A DNA stretch of 64,000 nt. It comes from Pseudarthrobacter oxydans (GTDB lineage: Bacteria; Actinomycetota; Actinomycetes; Actinomycetales; Micrococcaceae). Below, piece by piece: positions 1-8,617 of this stretch; the stretch's first letter is position 1; each line of letters begins with the position of its first letter. Made by a program: the position numbers and the translations under genes. The stretch spans positions 1 through 64,000 of the forward strand of contig NZ_JABTYH010000014.1 in the NCBI RefSeq assembly GCF_013314975.1, given 5' to 3'. The notes under the pieces are model-generated. The model made no database searches. It saw only the letters and a program-made list of their open reading frames with translations, and was not told the origin of the DNA.

Positions 1-135
1 CCGGCTGCCACCCTCGACGGGGAGCGGATCAGCGCCCTGGCCGCCCGGGCTGACGATTTTGGCGACCTCGCACCCTTTGACGGCTTCGGTGACTTCGACG
101 GCGTACCCACGGCCGGGGCGGTGGAAGAACGATGA
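1..135 (+). CDS. 3' end of an upstream gene, probably folK (partial)
   Basis: An open frame runs from the window edge to a TGA at 133-135 and encodes the last 44 residues of a protein (ending AGAVEER). The tail is too short and too acidic/variable to identify by itself. The TGA overlaps the ATG of the next gene (ATGA), so the two are translationally coupled. In related actinobacteria the gene before DUF3180 is usually folK (6-hydroxymethyl-7,8-dihydropterin pyrophosphokinase) at the end of a folate operon. The folK name is therefore inferred from context only. Confidence 0.5.
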   Translation, partial: PAATLDGERISALAARADDFGDLAPFDGFGDFDGVPTAGAVEER

Positions 136-704
136 AACCCATCAATCCGCTGCGCCTCCTGCTGATCGGCTTCATCCTGGCCGTGGCCGGCTGGTCCGCC
201 ACGGTGGTGACCAGCCGGTTCAGCATGTCCACCCCCGTCCTCCCGGCCACTGCCCTGGCCACCATGGGCGTGATCGTGGCCATCACCCTGATCCTGGGCA
301 TCCGGGTGCTGAAGTGGCGCAACAGCCTCAACGGCACCGGTGCCGGGACGGGCACAAAAAACGGAACCAGGAAACGGCCCGTTCTTGACCCGCTCCTCGC
401 CGCGCGGACCCTGGTCCTGGCCCAGGCGTGCGCCTACGCCGGCACCGTGCTGCTGGGCTGGCACGTGGGCATCTTCCTGGACCAGCTCCGCATCTGGAGC
501 CTGCGCAGCAACCAGGGCATCACCTGGCTGGCACTCGCCATGGCCGGCGGGGGACTGGTGATGATCGTGGTGGGCCTGCTCGTGGAGCGGTTCTGCAAGA
601 TCCCGCCGGAGGACGGCGACACCAAGGGCATCGAAGGTAAACCCGGCCGCACCGTGCACGGTGAAGCCGCCGGGGAAGGCGAGTATGCATACCGAGGCGA
701 TTGA
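132..704 (+). CDS. DUF3180 family membrane protein
   Basis: A 190-residue protein starting at the ATG that overlaps the preceding stop codon. It has four hydrophobic segments (about residues 8-28, 40-60, 90-115 and 130-150), followed by a polar C-terminal tail rich in Gly, Glu and Lys. This matches the size and topology of DUF3180, a family found almost only in actinobacteria next to folate genes. Its function is unknown; location in the cytoplasmic membrane is inferred. It lies in a tight run of genes with the bPH2 proteins, DUF2520 protein and panC, suggesting one transcript. Confidence 0.8.
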   Translation: MKPINPLRLLLIGFILAVAGWSATVVTSRFSMSTPVLPATALATMGVIVAITLILGIRVLKWRNSLNGTGAGTGTKNGTRKRPVLDPLLAARTLVLAQACAYAGTVLLGWHVGIFLDQLRIWSLRSNQGITWLALAMAGGGLVMIVVGLLVERFCKIPPEDGDTKGIEGKPGRTVHGEAAGEGEYAYRGD

Positions 705-1197
705 CCCTCCCGGCATCACCTGGCAGCGCGTGTCCCCGAAGTACGTCACCGTCAGGATGGTGCAGTGGGCCTTGGCCAACCTGGCAACCGTGCTGGTGTT
801 GTCCCTTCCGCTGGTGCTTGTCCTCGCAGGCGTGTGGGCCTGGCCGCCGCTGTGGCTGGCAGCCACAGTGCCCGCGGTGGCTTTGGTGGCAGCCCTTTGG
901 CGGCTGGCGCTCATCCCGCGGCAGGTCCGTGCCATCGGTTATGCCGAACGCGATGACGACCTCCTGATCAGGACCGGCATCTTCTTCCAGCGCACCATGG
1001 CCGTCCCCTACGGGCGCATGCAGTATGTGGACATCGGCGTGGGCCCGGTGGAGCGCGGACTGGGCCTGTGCACGCTCAAGCTCCACACCGCCTCACCCGG
1101 CACCAACGCCCAGATCCCGGGCCTGCCCGCCGCAGAAGGTGCACGGCTGCGCGAGCAGCTGGCGGCGCGGGGCGAAGCCAGGCTGGCAGGGCTGTGA
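685..1197 (+). CDS. bPH2 (DUF304) membrane protein, short type
   Basis: A 170-residue protein. I chose ATG 685 because GGGGAAGG lies just upstream; a GTG at 661 is in frame but has no such signal. Two adjacent membrane segments (about residues 27-70) are followed by a bacterial pleckstrin-homology-like domain with the typical ITWQRVSPKY start and RTGIFFQRTMAVPYGRMQ core. Short and long bPH2 proteins are commonly encoded as adjacent pairs (YdbS/YdbT type), as here. The start lies inside the end of the DUF3180 gene (20-nt overlap). The role is unknown. Confidence 0.8.
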   Translation: MHTEAIDPPGITWQRVSPKYVTVRMVQWALANLATVLVLSLPLVLVLAGVWAWPPLWLAATVPAVALVAALWRLALIPRQVRAIGYAERDDDLLIRTGIFFQRTMAVPYGRMQYVDIGVGPVERGLGLCTLKLHTASPGTNAQIPGLPAAEGARLREQLAARGEARLAGL

Positions 1198-2855
1198 CTG
1201 CGGAGGAACCGCGTCCCGGGCCCGCCGCGCCCCTCCCTGACGCAGGCGGCACCCAGGCTGCAGCGCACCCGGCCACCGCGCACCCGGCCACCGCGCACCC
1301 GGCCACAGCGCAGCCACCCGGGCCGACCGACGGCGAATGGCTGCGCGTGCACCCGGCGTCGCCCTTCATCCGCGGCTGGGTGGCCCTGGCAGCCATAGCT
1401 TTCTTCTTCGGCCGTGACGTCTTCGAACGCTCGCTGCAGGGCGGGCCGGTCTTTGAGGAAGAGCTCGCCGGCCGGGCTTCCTGGCTGCTGGCCGGCGGCG
1501 GAGCGGTGCTGCTGGTCTCGGTCCTGGGCTTCCTCCTCACCTGGTACTTCACGAAGTACCAGGTGTCCGGCGGCTACGTCAGGGTCAATACCGGGTTCCT
1601 TTTCCGGCAGCAGCGCCAGGCGAGGCTGGACCGGGTCCAGGCCATCGACATCGTGCAGCCCCTGCTGGCCCGGATCTTCGGCCTCGCCGAACTCAAGTTC
1701 GAGGTGGCCGACGCCGGAGAGTCGGCGGTGCGCCTGGCCTACCTGAAGATCGACGACGCCCGGCAGCTCCGCGCCACCATCCTGGCCCGTGCCGCCGGCG
1801 TGGCCGTTGACCCCGCCCACCCGGAGCAGCCCCTACCCGAGGCGCCCGAATACCAGGTCCTGTCCGTGCTGCCGCAGCGCCTTGTGGGTTCCCTGCTGCT
1901 CAGCGAGCAGAGCTTCTTCGTGGTGGCGGGCGGCCTAGCTTCCGTGGTGCTCGCAGCCGCTACGGACAGCCAGGCGTTCTACCTCTACCTCATCCCTGCG
2001 GGCCTTGGCCTGGCAGCCAGCTACTGGGGACTATTCAACAAGGGCTACAACTTCACCGCCGCGATCTCCCCGGACGGCATCCGGCTCCGCTACGGCCTGC
2101 TGGACACCCAGGCGCAGACCCTGCCGCCAGGGCGCATCCAGGCCCTGAAGGTCACGCAGCCGCCGCTGTGGCGTCCGCTGGGCTGGTACCGGATGCAGGT
2201 CAACGTGGCAGGCTACGGTGTGGTGGAGAACGCCGGAGAAGGGTCCGCCCGGACCACCCTCCTGCCCGTCGGCACGCTGGCGGATGTGATGGCCATGCTC
2301 GCCCTGGTGCTGCCGGACCCTGGAACGCCGCAGCCCGCCGTCGTCTTCGGCGCCGGGCTGAACGGACTGGATTCCGACGGCGGATTCGTCACCACGCCGC
2401 GGAGGGCCCGCTGGCTCGCGCCGCTGGGCTGGCGGCGGAACGGGTTCGCGGCCACGAACACCGCCCTGCTGCTGCGCTCGGGGCGCTGGTGGCGCCAGCT
2501 TGTGGTGGTTCCGCACCAGCGCACGCAGTCCATCGCCCTGCACCAGGGCCCGCTGGCACGCCGGTTCCGCGTCGCCGACCTGGTGCTCCACACCACCCCC
2601 GGACCCGTGGTGCCGCGGCTGGCCCAAGCCGCTGCGGAGGTGGCCCTGTCGTTGTTCGACGAACAGTCTGCGCGCGCCCGGCTGGCCAGGAAACGGCAAA
2701 CCACCGAACAATGGCTCCGGCAGGTGGTGCCCGATGCCCCGGCGGCCGGCACCGGACCAGTGGCCGGGCCCCTGGAAAGCCCAACCCCCCTGGAAAACTT
2801 GTCCACCCTGGAAACCCCAGCTCCACAGCAACAGGAAGGCGGTCAGCATGGCTAA
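1194..2855 (+). CDS. bPH2 (DUF304) membrane protein, long type
   Basis: A 553-residue partner of the preceding short bPH2 protein. GTG 1194 overlaps the upstream TGA (GTGA), and coding upstream of it would run through the previous gene. After a disordered Ala/Pro/His-rich N-terminus come paired membrane segments (about residues 60-125), a bPH2 domain, a second membrane pair, and two further bPH2-like regions (around residues 290 and 400). The last 35 residues are Pro/Thr-rich with repeated PLE/TLE motifs. The family is often annotated YdbT. Biochemical function is unknown; a membrane complex with the short protein is inferred from the pairing. Confidence 0.8.
   Translation: MTAEEPRPGPAAPLPDAGGTQAAAHPATAHPATAHPATAQPPGPTDGEWLRVHPASPFIRGWVALAAIAFFFGRDVFERSLQGGPVFEEELAGRASWLLAGGGAVLLVSVLGFLLTWYFTKYQVSGGYVRVNTGFLFRQQRQARLDRVQAIDIVQPLLARIFGLAELKFEVADAGESAVRLAYLKIDDARQLRATILARAAGVAVDPAHPEQPLPEAPEYQVLSVLPQRLVGSLLLSEQSFFVVAGGLASVVLAAATDSQAFYLYLIPAGLGLAASYWGLFNKGYNFTAAISPDGIRLRYGLLDTQAQTLPPGRIQALKVTQPPLWRPLGWYRMQVNVAGYGVVENAGEGSARTTLLPVGTLADVMAMLALVLPDPGTPQPAVVFGAGLNGLDSDGGFVTTPRRARWLAPLGWRRNGFAATNTALLLRSGRWWRQLVVVPHQRTQSIALHQGPLARRFRVADLVLHTTPGPVVPRLAQAAAEVALSLFDEQSARARLARKRQTTEQWLRQVVPDAPAAGTGPVAGPLESPTPLENLSTLETPAPQQQEGGQHG
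1263..1307 (+). repeat. Three 15-bp tandem repeats inside the long bPH2 gene
   Basis: Three head-to-tail copies of GCGCACCCGGCCACC; the last base of the third copy is A. The unit is a multiple of three and in frame, so it encodes AHPAT three times in the disordered N-terminal tail. Copy number can change without a frameshift, so strains may differ in tail length. Confidence 0.9.
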
Positions 2856-3741
2856 GCCGGGACGCCTCGGCGTCGGAATCATCGGCGCGGGCAAAGTGGG
2901 GGCGGTCCTTGGCGCCGCCCTGCGCGCCGCGGAACATGCCGTCGTCGGCGTTTCGGCGGTGTCCGAGGCGAGCCGTGAGCGCGCAGAAACGCTGCTCCCC
3001 GGCGTGCCCGTCCTGGAAGTGCAGGAGATCGTTGAGCGGGCGGAACTGGTCCTGCTGGCCGTCCCCGACGACGCCCTCCCGGGCCTGGTGGACGGGCTCG
3101 CGAAGCTGGGCGCATGGCAGCCGGGCCAGCTGGTTGCGCATACCTCCGGCCGGTTTGGCGTGGGCGTCCTGCACCCGGTCCGGGCAGCCGGAGCCGTCCC
3201 GCTGGCGCTGCACCCCGCCATGACGTTCACGGGGATGAGCCTGGACCTCACCCGGCTGCTGGACTGCACCTTCGGCGTCACGGCCGACGCCGCCATGCTT
3301 CCCATCGCCCAGGCGCTGGTGGTGGAAATGGGCGCCGAGCCGGTGGCCATTGCCGAGGCGGACCGCACGCTCTACCACGCAGCCCTGGCGCACGGCTCCA
3401 ACCACCTGGTCACCCTCGTTGCGCAGTCCTCAGAGCTGCTGCGCTCGGTGGGAGTGGAGCTGCCGGAACGCATGCTGGGCCCGCTCCTGCGGGCCACGCT
3501 GGAGAATGCCCTGGCGTCAGGGGAGTCCGCCCTGACCGGTCCGGTGGCGCGCGGCGACGTTGGCACCGTCGCGGCGCACGCGGAGGCGCTGCGGGAGTTC
3601 GACGGCGGCGGGCATGGCGATGTGCTGGCCGCCTACCTTGCCATGGCACGCGCCACCGCCCTGCGGGCAGAGGGGCGCGGGCTGCTGAAGCCGGACCAGC
3701 TGGAGGGGCTGCGCCAGGCCCTCGATCCTGAGGAGGACTGA
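2848..3741 (+). CDS. Rossmann-fold DUF2520 protein upstream of panC
   Basis: A 297-residue protein whose ATG lies 8 nt inside the end of the preceding gene, with an AGGAAGG ribosome-binding site. The N-terminus has a classic dinucleotide-binding motif [15 protein letters not shown] (about residues 8-22) and LAVPDD at the next strand. The C-terminal half is the all-helical DUF2520 domain, including HPAMTFTG and the helices that resemble ketopantoate-reductase and F420-reductase folds. Genes of this type often sit directly before panC. A ketopantoate-reductase-like role in pantothenate synthesis is plausible but not shown. It ends 2 nt before the panC start. Confidence 0.75.
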   Translation: MAKPGRLGVGIIGAGKVGAVLGAALRAAEHAVVGVSAVSEASRERAETLLPGVPVLEVQEIVERAELVLLAVPDDALPGLVDGLAKLGAWQPGQLVAHTSGRFGVGVLHPVRAAGAVPLALHPAMTFTGMSLDLTRLLDCTFGVTADAAMLPIAQALVVEMGAEPVAIAEADRTLYHAALAHGSNHLVTLVAQSSELLRSVGVELPERMLGPLLRATLENALASGESALTGPVARGDVGTVAAHAEALREFDGGGHGDVLAAYLAMARATALRAEGRGLLKPDQLEGLRQALDPEED

Positions 3742-3743
3742 CA

Positions 3744-4661
3744 ATGCCCATCAAACTTGCCACCACGGTGGCCGGCCTTAGAACCGAAGGTGCCCGGCTG
3801 CTGGGCTCCGGGCAGGGCAGATCCCAGGGGCTCGTGCCCACCATGGGTGCGCTCCACGAGGGCCATGCCGCCCTGGCGCTCGCCGCCGTCGAACAGAACG
3901 ACGTTGTGGTGGCCACCATCTTCGTCAACCCGCTGCAGTTCGGCGACGCCGTGGACCTGGACCGCTACCCGCGCACGCTGGACGCCGACCTTGCACTGCT
4001 GGAGGAGCAGGGCGTGAACCTGGTTTTCGCGCCGTCGGTTGAGGAGGTCTACCCCGGCGGGGAACCGCTGGTGCGCATCACCTCGGGCCGGTTGGGCGAA
4101 AAATGGGAGGGCGCCTCCCGGCCGGGCCACTTTGACGGTGCCCTGACGGTGGTGGCCAAGCTCCTCCACTACGGCCTGCCCGCCGCGGGGCTGCCTGCCG
4201 GCGCTGCCGCACCGGGAAGCCTGCCTGCCTACCGGGCCTACTTCGGCCAGAAGGACGCGCAGCAACTGGCCCTGGTCCGGCGCATGGTGGCCGACCTCAA
4301 TTTCCCGGTGGAGATCGTGGGGGTACCCACGGTGCGCGCGGTCGACGGGCTGGCGCTGTCCAGCCGCAACCGCTTCCTTTCGGAGGAAGAGCGGGAGGCC
4401 GCCCTGGTGCTGTCGCGGGCACTCCGGCTGCTGGAGGAACGGGCAGTCGCCCGCGAACCGCTGGACCTTGACTCAGCCCGGGCCCTGGTGGAGTCCCAGC
4501 CGCTGGTGGCGCTGGACTACTTCGACGTGGTGGACCCGGAGACCCTGGAGCCGCTCGCGGAGAACTGCCGGGAGACGCCGTTCAGCGGTGACGCGCTTGC
4601 GCTCATCGCCGCCAGGGTTGGGCCGGTGCGGCTGATCGACAACGCACCGCTGAGTTCCTGA
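3744..4661 (+). CDS. panC: Pantothenate synthetase
   Basis: A 305-residue cytosolic enzyme that joins pantoate and beta-alanine using ATP to make pantothenate, the precursor of coenzyme A. The nucleotidyl-transferase signature [11 protein letters not shown] (HEGH at residues 38-41) is clear. So are YFGQKDAQQ and the KMSKS-like SSRNRFLS loop. Length is slightly above the usual 280-290 because of an Ala/Gly/Pro-rich insertion of about 20 residues just before YFGQKD. It is the last gene of the plus-strand operon; panB and panD are not in the window. Confidence 0.95.
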   Translation: MPIKLATTVAGLRTEGARLLGSGQGRSQGLVPTMGALHEGHAALALAAVEQNDVVVATIFVNPLQFGDAVDLDRYPRTLDADLALLEEQGVNLVFAPSVEEVYPGGEPLVRITSGRLGEKWEGASRPGHFDGALTVVAKLLHYGLPAAGLPAGAAAPGSLPAYRAYFGQKDAQQLALVRRMVADLNFPVEIVGVPTVRAVDGLALSSRNRFLSEEEREAALVLSRALRLLEERAVAREPLDLDSARALVESQPLVALDYFDVVDPETLEPLAENCRETPFSGDALALIAARVGPVRLIDNAPLSS

Positions 4662-4672
4662 CGCCGGGGCTG

Positions 4673-4939
4673 CTACATGCACGGATCTTCGCGGTTGGTC
4701 ATCAGCTGTTCGAGCAATGCGCGTTCCGGCCTGCCGGGGTGCCTGGCGACGCAGCGGCGCAGCCGGGCCCTGGCCAGCTCCTCGCCGGGTTCGCGGCTGC
4801 AGAGAACCTCATCAATAATTTCCTGGGCCTGCCATCGGAGGGACTCAATGGCGAACTGCCGGATCTCGGACGGGGTGTCATCGGCCATCCAGGGATCAGG
4901 GTCCGAGGGAACGCTCTGGAACATCCGCTCTGCTGACAT
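4673..4939 (-). CDS. Small acidic hypothetical protein
   Basis: An 88-residue protein. ATG 4939 is preferred over upstream starts because GGAGG lies 6 nt before it. The product begins MSAERMFQSV and is mostly helical and charged, with a Trp-containing DDTPSEIRQFAIESLRWQA segment and a cluster of Arg residues near the end. No signal peptide or membrane segment is visible. I do not recognise the family. It converges with panC and diverges from the TetR gene, whose operator lies between the two starts and could control both. Confidence 0.6.
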   Translation of the reverse strand: MSAERMFQSVPSDPDPWMADDTPSEIRQFAIESLRWQAQEIIDEVLCSREPGEELARARLRRCVARHPGRPERALLEQLMTNREDPCM

Positions 4940-5025
4940 CGGGGCCTCCTTGCACCTGTCCGGGGCGGCCTGCGTGGGGGCCTCCGCGGCGTCGAAGCAC
5001 TGCGCTATGGGAAACATTACAGGTG

Positions 5026-5045
5026 GGAAGACCGGTCTGTCTTCC
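5026..5045. promoter_or_regulatory. 20-bp palindromic operator before the TetR gene
   Basis: GGAAGAC-CGGTCT-GTCTTCC has perfect 7-bp arms around a 6-bp centre. A second perfect 10-bp palindrome, AGACCGGTCT, overlaps it (5029-5038). A -10-like TAGACT (5053-5058) follows closely, and the TetR ATG is 9 nt beyond that. The layout suggests autoregulation by the adjacent TetR protein, possibly also acting on the divergent small gene. Binding is inferred. Confidence 0.65.
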
Positions 5046-5067
5046 CCCGGAGTAGACTGACTTTGCG

Positions 5068-5685
5068 ATGAATCCAGAGGCTAAAGTCCCGGCGTTTCCC
5101 GAAGCTGCCGCGGTGGCGGAATCCGGTCCTGCCCATTCGGTGGACAGGATCATGGCCGTTGCCTACGAGCTGTTCTCCACCCGCGGCGTGCGGGACGTGG
5201 GCGTCAACGAGCTCATTGAGCGGTCCGGGGTTGCCAAAGCCACTTTCTACCGGCATTTTCCGTCCAAGGATTCCCTGGTGTTCGCCTTCCTGGAGCAGCG
5301 GGACAAACAGTGGACCATGAACGGAATTCTTTCCGAGGCCCGCCGCCGGGGCAGCACTCCCCAGGAGCAGCTGCTGGCCATCTTCGACGTGTTCGGGGAG
5401 TGGTTCCTGCGCGAGGATTTCGAGGCCTGTTCGTTTGTGAGGGTCATGCTGGAGATGGGGCCGGCCCATCCGCTGGGGCAGGCCAGCATCGATTACCTGG
5501 CAAAGATCCGCGGCCATGTCCAGGCCGTGGCGGAAGAGGCAGGGCTGGTGCGCCCCGAAGAGTTTGCCCGCTCGCTGCTGATCCTGATGAAGGGTTCCGT
5601 CATCCAGGCCGTGGAGGGTGACATGCTGGCCGCCGAACGTGCCCGGCAGATGGCGGTCTGGCTGATCGGGCACCACAGCGGCTGA
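5068..5685 (+). CDS. TetR/AcrR-family transcriptional regulator
   Basis: A 205-residue one-domain regulator. The N-terminal helix-turn-helix is typical of TetR proteins: IMAVAYELFSTRGVRDVGVNEL followed by SGVAKATFYRHFPSKDSLV. The rest is the helical ligand-binding domain, which does not reveal the inducer. The start follows a TAGACT -10-like box by 9 nt with no clear Shine-Dalgarno sequence, so the transcript may be leaderless or nearly so. A palindromic operator lies immediately upstream. The gene converges with the LacI gene downstream. No adjacent enzyme or pump gives away its target. Confidence 0.85.
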   Translation: MNPEAKVPAFPEAAAVAESGPAHSVDRIMAVAYELFSTRGVRDVGVNELIERSGVAKATFYRHFPSKDSLVFAFLEQRDKQWTMNGILSEARRRGSTPQEQLLAIFDVFGEWFLREDFEACSFVRVMLEMGPAHPLGQASIDYLAKIRGHVQAVAEEAGLVRPEEFARSLLILMKGSVIQAVEGDMLAAERARQMAVWLIGHHSG

Positions 5686-5730
5686 CTGCACGCTGCTGTC
5701 ACCCAACCGTTGTTCGAAGGCCAACCGCTC

Positions 5731-6765
5731 TTAGGAGCCGGGCTGCCCGGCGGGGATGCGGGGTGCGGAGGTGCTGGACCGGACCACCAGGCGGGTCTCC
5801 ATCAGCTCATCCGCTGGTTCCACTGCGTCGCCGTCCCCTTGCACCAGCGTCAGCAGGCGCTCCACAGCCCGCGTGCCCTGGTTCCGCGGAAACTGGTCGA
5901 TGGTGGTCAGTCCCAGGATTTCGCCCATTTCGTGGCCGTCCACCCCGATGACGGACAGCTCCTCGGGGATCCGCAGCCCAAGGTCGCGGGCCGCCAGCAT
6001 TGCGCCGATGGCCATTTCGTCGGAGGCGCAGAAGATGGCAGTAGGCCGCTCGGCAGCGTCCGCGAGCAGGTGCTTTGTCTCCCTGTACGCCTCGTTCGCC
6101 GAGTAGCCGGAAATAAGGGACCAGGCGGCGCGCAGGGGCAGGCCCGCCTCCGCCATTGCGTCCTCGTAGCCGGCACGGCGGCCGCTGGAGATCTCGAAGT
6201 TCCTGCCGTATTCGTGCTCGCCGCCGAGGTGCGCCACCCGTGAATGCCCGAGGCTGATCAGGTGGTTGGTGGCGCGCCGGCCCACCTCCACATCGTCAAT
6301 CCGGAGGGTGGGGATCCCGGGCAGCGGGCCGCCCACACCGACCACCGGAATCCCGGCCGCGAGGATCTGTTCGGTCTCGTGCGCGTTGAGCTGGAGCGAG
6401 ACTGCCAGGACGCCGTCGAGCCGCTTGCGCAGGAGGAAGTCCCCCAGCACCGATTCCCGGTACCGGTCGCCCTGGAAGTCGTACAGGGTGAGGTCGTAGC
6501 CGGCATCCATCAGCGCGGAATTGGCGCCCTCGAGCAGCGTGGCGAAATACCACCTGTTGACGAAGGGAAGGACCACCCCGATGTTGTGGCTGCGCCCGCT
6601 CGCCAGGCTGGAGGCGTGGTAGGACATGACGAAGCCGAGTTCGCTGGCGGCGGCGGTCACGGCCTCCCGGGCCCGGGCGGACACACTGCCCTTGCCGCTC
6701 AGAGCCCGCGACGCCGTCGCCTGCGAAACACCCGCCAAACGGGCTACATCCCTGATTCCTGCCAC
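5731..6765 (-). CDS. LacI-family repressor, probable maltose/alpha-glucoside regulator
   Basis: A 344-residue LacI/GalR regulator. GTG 6765 is chosen because it begins AGIRDVARLAGVSQATASRA, the standard N-terminal helix-turn-helix, with AGAGGG just upstream. An ATG 15 codons earlier is possible. The sugar-binding core follows, with the expected VIGVDGHEMG region. The gene overlaps the 3' end of the alpha-glucosidase gene by 22 nt, so both are likely made from one mRNA. Two LacI-type operator sequences between alpha-glucosidase and malE are its probable targets, with a maltodextrin or related sugar as inducer (inferred). Confidence 0.85.
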   Translation of the reverse strand: MAGIRDVARLAGVSQATASRALSGKGSVSARAREAVTAAASELGFVMSYHASSLASGRSHNIGVVLPFVNRWYFATLLEGANSALMDAGYDLTLYDFQGDRYRESVLGDFLLRKRLDGVLAVSLQLNAHETEQILAAGIPVVGVGGPLPGIPTLRIDDVEVGRRATNHLISLGHSRVAHLGGEHEYGRNFEISSGRRAGYEDAMAEAGLPLRAAWSLISGYSANEAYRETKHLLADAAERPTAIFCASDEMAIGAMLAARDLGLRIPEELSVIGVDGHEMGEILGLTTIDQFPRNQGTRAVERLLTLVQGDGDAVEPADELMETRLVVRSSTSAPRIPAGQPGS

Positions 6766-8504
6766 TGACCCTCTGATGTTCCGCTTGGCCCCATGCGCAG
6801 CCAGATGCACTGCGCAGGACCCAGTTTACGCTGGGCGGCTGCGTCCCCGTCCGTGCTGAGCAGGATCTCCAGGCCGGGCAGGTCTACCGGCGCGTCCCCC
6901 ATGTTCATCATCACCAGGACGCCGTTGTTCACGAACGTCACGCAGTCCGGGGCGGAGGACCCTTCGAGCCAGTCCAGGGAGCCGGCTCCGAGCTTCATGG
7001 CGCGGCGGAGCCCCAGCGCCCGGCGGTACAGGGACAGGACAGAGGACCCGTCCCGGTCCTGCACGTCCCGTGACAGCGCTGCCCACTCCTCCGGCTGTGG
7101 CAGCCAGGACTCCCCGGTGCTGTTGAAACCGAAAGCCGGTGCTGCCGCCTCCCAGGGCAGGGGCACCCGGCACCCGTCGCGGCCGATGCGTTCTCCCGCG
7201 GTGCGCTTGAATGACGGGTCCTGGCGGAACGTGTGGTCCATCGTGGTGTGATCGGGCAGTCCCAGTTCTTCGCCCTGGTACAGGTACACGCCGCCCGGCA
7301 GCGCGAGCATCAGCATCGAGGCCGCGGCGGCCCGTTGCAGGCCAAGCTCCGCGTCGGGCTGGACATCCTCGGCACCCAGGCCGTCGCCGGGGCGGGCCGC
7401 GGGCTCCACGATGCCGAAGCGCGTTGCGTGCCGGACGACGTCGTGGTTTGAAAGAACCCAGGTGGTGGGTGCCCCGACCGAATCAAACATCCGCAGCGAG
7501 CTTTCGATCACCGCACGCAGCCGGGCAGCGTCCCACGGGGTGCCCAGGTACGCGAAGTTGAACGCCTGGTGCATCTGGTCCGGCAGGACCCAGTTGGTCA
7601 GCCGGGACAGTGGATCGATGCTGGCCTCGGCACAAAGGATGCGGTCGCCGTCGAACTCGGCCAGGACCTCGCGCCACCTGCGGTAGATGTCATGGATTTC
7701 GGGCTGCCCGAACATTGGCGCCAGGTTGCCTGGGAAGTCGTCGGTGCTGATGCCGTCGGGCCGGCCATGCCAGTCCGGCAGGCCTGCGGCCTTGACCAGG
7801 GCGTGGGCCACGTCCACGCGGAAGCCTGCAACGCCACGCTGGAGCCAGAAGCGCAGGACGCGTTCGAACTCGGCGTGCACGGCCGGGTTGTCCCAGTTGA
7901 AGTCGGGCTGGGAGGAATCGAAAAGGTGCACGTACCACTGGCCGGGCTCGCCGGAGGGCTCGGTGATGCGGGTCCAGGCAGGGCCGCCGAAGTGCGACTG
8001 CCAGTTGTTGGGCGGCAGTTCCCCGGATTCCCCGCGGCCGTCCCGGAAGATGAACATGTCCCGTTCGGGGCTTCCGGGCCCTGCCTGGAGTGCAGCCTGG
8101 AACAGGGCGTGGTCCGAGGAGCAGTGGTTCGGTACGAGGTCGATGATCACCCGGATGCCCAGTGAGTCTGCCCGGGCCACCAGCGCGTCGAAGTCGGCCA
8201 GGGTGCCGAACACGGGATCGACGTCGCAGTAATCGGCGACGTCGTACCCGCCGTCCCGCTGCGGCGAAACGTAGAAGGGTGAGAGCCAGACAGCGTCGAC
8301 GTCCAGCGCCGCCAGCTGGTGCAGCTCGGCCGTGATGCCGGGCAGGTCGCCCTGGCCGTCACCGTTGAGGTCCCGGAACGAGCGGGGATAGATCTGGTAA
8401 ATCACCGAGGACCGCCACCATTCCGTGCCGTGGTCGGCGGGGTGGACCGGCACCAGCCGGAGAGCGGATACGTCGGACTCATCGAGGGTGAGTGTGTTGG
8501 TCAT
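6744..8504 (-). CDS. GH13 alpha-glucosidase
   Basis: A 586-residue cytoplasmic glycoside hydrolase family 13 enzyme; no signal peptide. The four conserved GH13 regions are present: DLVPNH, GFRVDVAHAL with nucleophile Asp231, CAEA with acid/base Glu293, and SNHD with Asp355. The N-terminal WWRSSVIYQIYPRSF and DLPGI are typical of oligo-1,6-glucosidase/maltase (AglA-like) enzymes. It probably splits imported maltose or isomalto-oligosaccharides to glucose. It lies divergent from malEFG and upstream of the LacI gene. A -10-like TAGCAT ends 6 nt before the ATG and there is no ribosome-binding site, which suggests a leaderless mRNA. Confidence 0.9.
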   Translation of the reverse strand: MTNTLTLDESDVSALRLVPVHPADHGTEWWRSSVIYQIYPRSFRDLNGDGQGDLPGITAELHQLAALDVDAVWLSPFYVSPQRDGGYDVADYCDVDPVFGTLADFDALVARADSLGIRVIIDLVPNHCSSDHALFQAALQAGPGSPERDMFIFRDGRGESGELPPNNWQSHFGGPAWTRITEPSGEPGQWYVHLFDSSQPDFNWDNPAVHAEFERVLRFWLQRGVAGFRVDVAHALVKAAGLPDWHGRPDGISTDDFPGNLAPMFGQPEIHDIYRRWREVLAEFDGDRILCAEASIDPLSRLTNWVLPDQMHQAFNFAYLGTPWDAARLRAVIESSLRMFDSVGAPTTWVLSNHDVVRHATRFGIVEPAARPGDGLGAEDVQPDAELGLQRAAAASMLMLALPGGVYLYQGEELGLPDHTTMDHTFRQDPSFKRTAGERIGRDGCRVPLPWEAAAPAFGFNSTGESWLPQPEEWAALSRDVQDRDGSSVLSLYRRALGLRRAMKLGAGSLDWLEGSSAPDCVTFVNNGVLVMMNMGDAPVDLPGLEILLSTDGDAAAQRKLGPAQCIWLRMGPSGTSEGQWQESGM

Positions 8505-8510
8505 CCGGTT

Positions 8511-8550
8511 ATGCTAGCGGCATTTGCCCAGAAAATGGAACGGCTTCCAT
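8511..8550 (-). promoter_or_regulatory. Leftward promoter and LacI-type operator for the alpha-glucosidase gene
   Basis: Read on the minus strand, TTCCAT (8540-8535) and TAGCAT (8516-8511) are spaced 18 bp apart. Six bases then separate the -10 box from the ATG. ATGGAA-CGGC-TTCCAT at 8535-8550 has 6-bp inverted arms like LacI-family sites and covers the -35 region, so bound repressor would block polymerase. The assignments rest on sequence pattern only. Confidence 0.55.
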
Positions 8551-8588
8551 CCAGTATTTACACGGGAATCGTTAATTCTCTGATCGTG

Positions 8589-8617
8589 TGGACGTTCGCA
8601 ATGGAATCGCTTACAGT
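8589..8617 (+). promoter_or_regulatory. malE promoter with operator between -35 and -10
   Basis: TGGACG (8589-8594) and TACAGT (8612-8617) are exactly 17 bp apart. The spacer contains TGGAATCGCTTACA (8602-8615), an imperfect palindrome with the central CG typical of LacI-family operators. It resembles the site at 8535-8550, so one repressor could control both divergent transcripts. Confidence 0.6.

Noticed and set aside
2031..3368. Long minus-strand frame opposite the bPH2 and DUF2520 genes
   Set aside because: Overlaps two well-supported plus-strand genes and shows no domain features.
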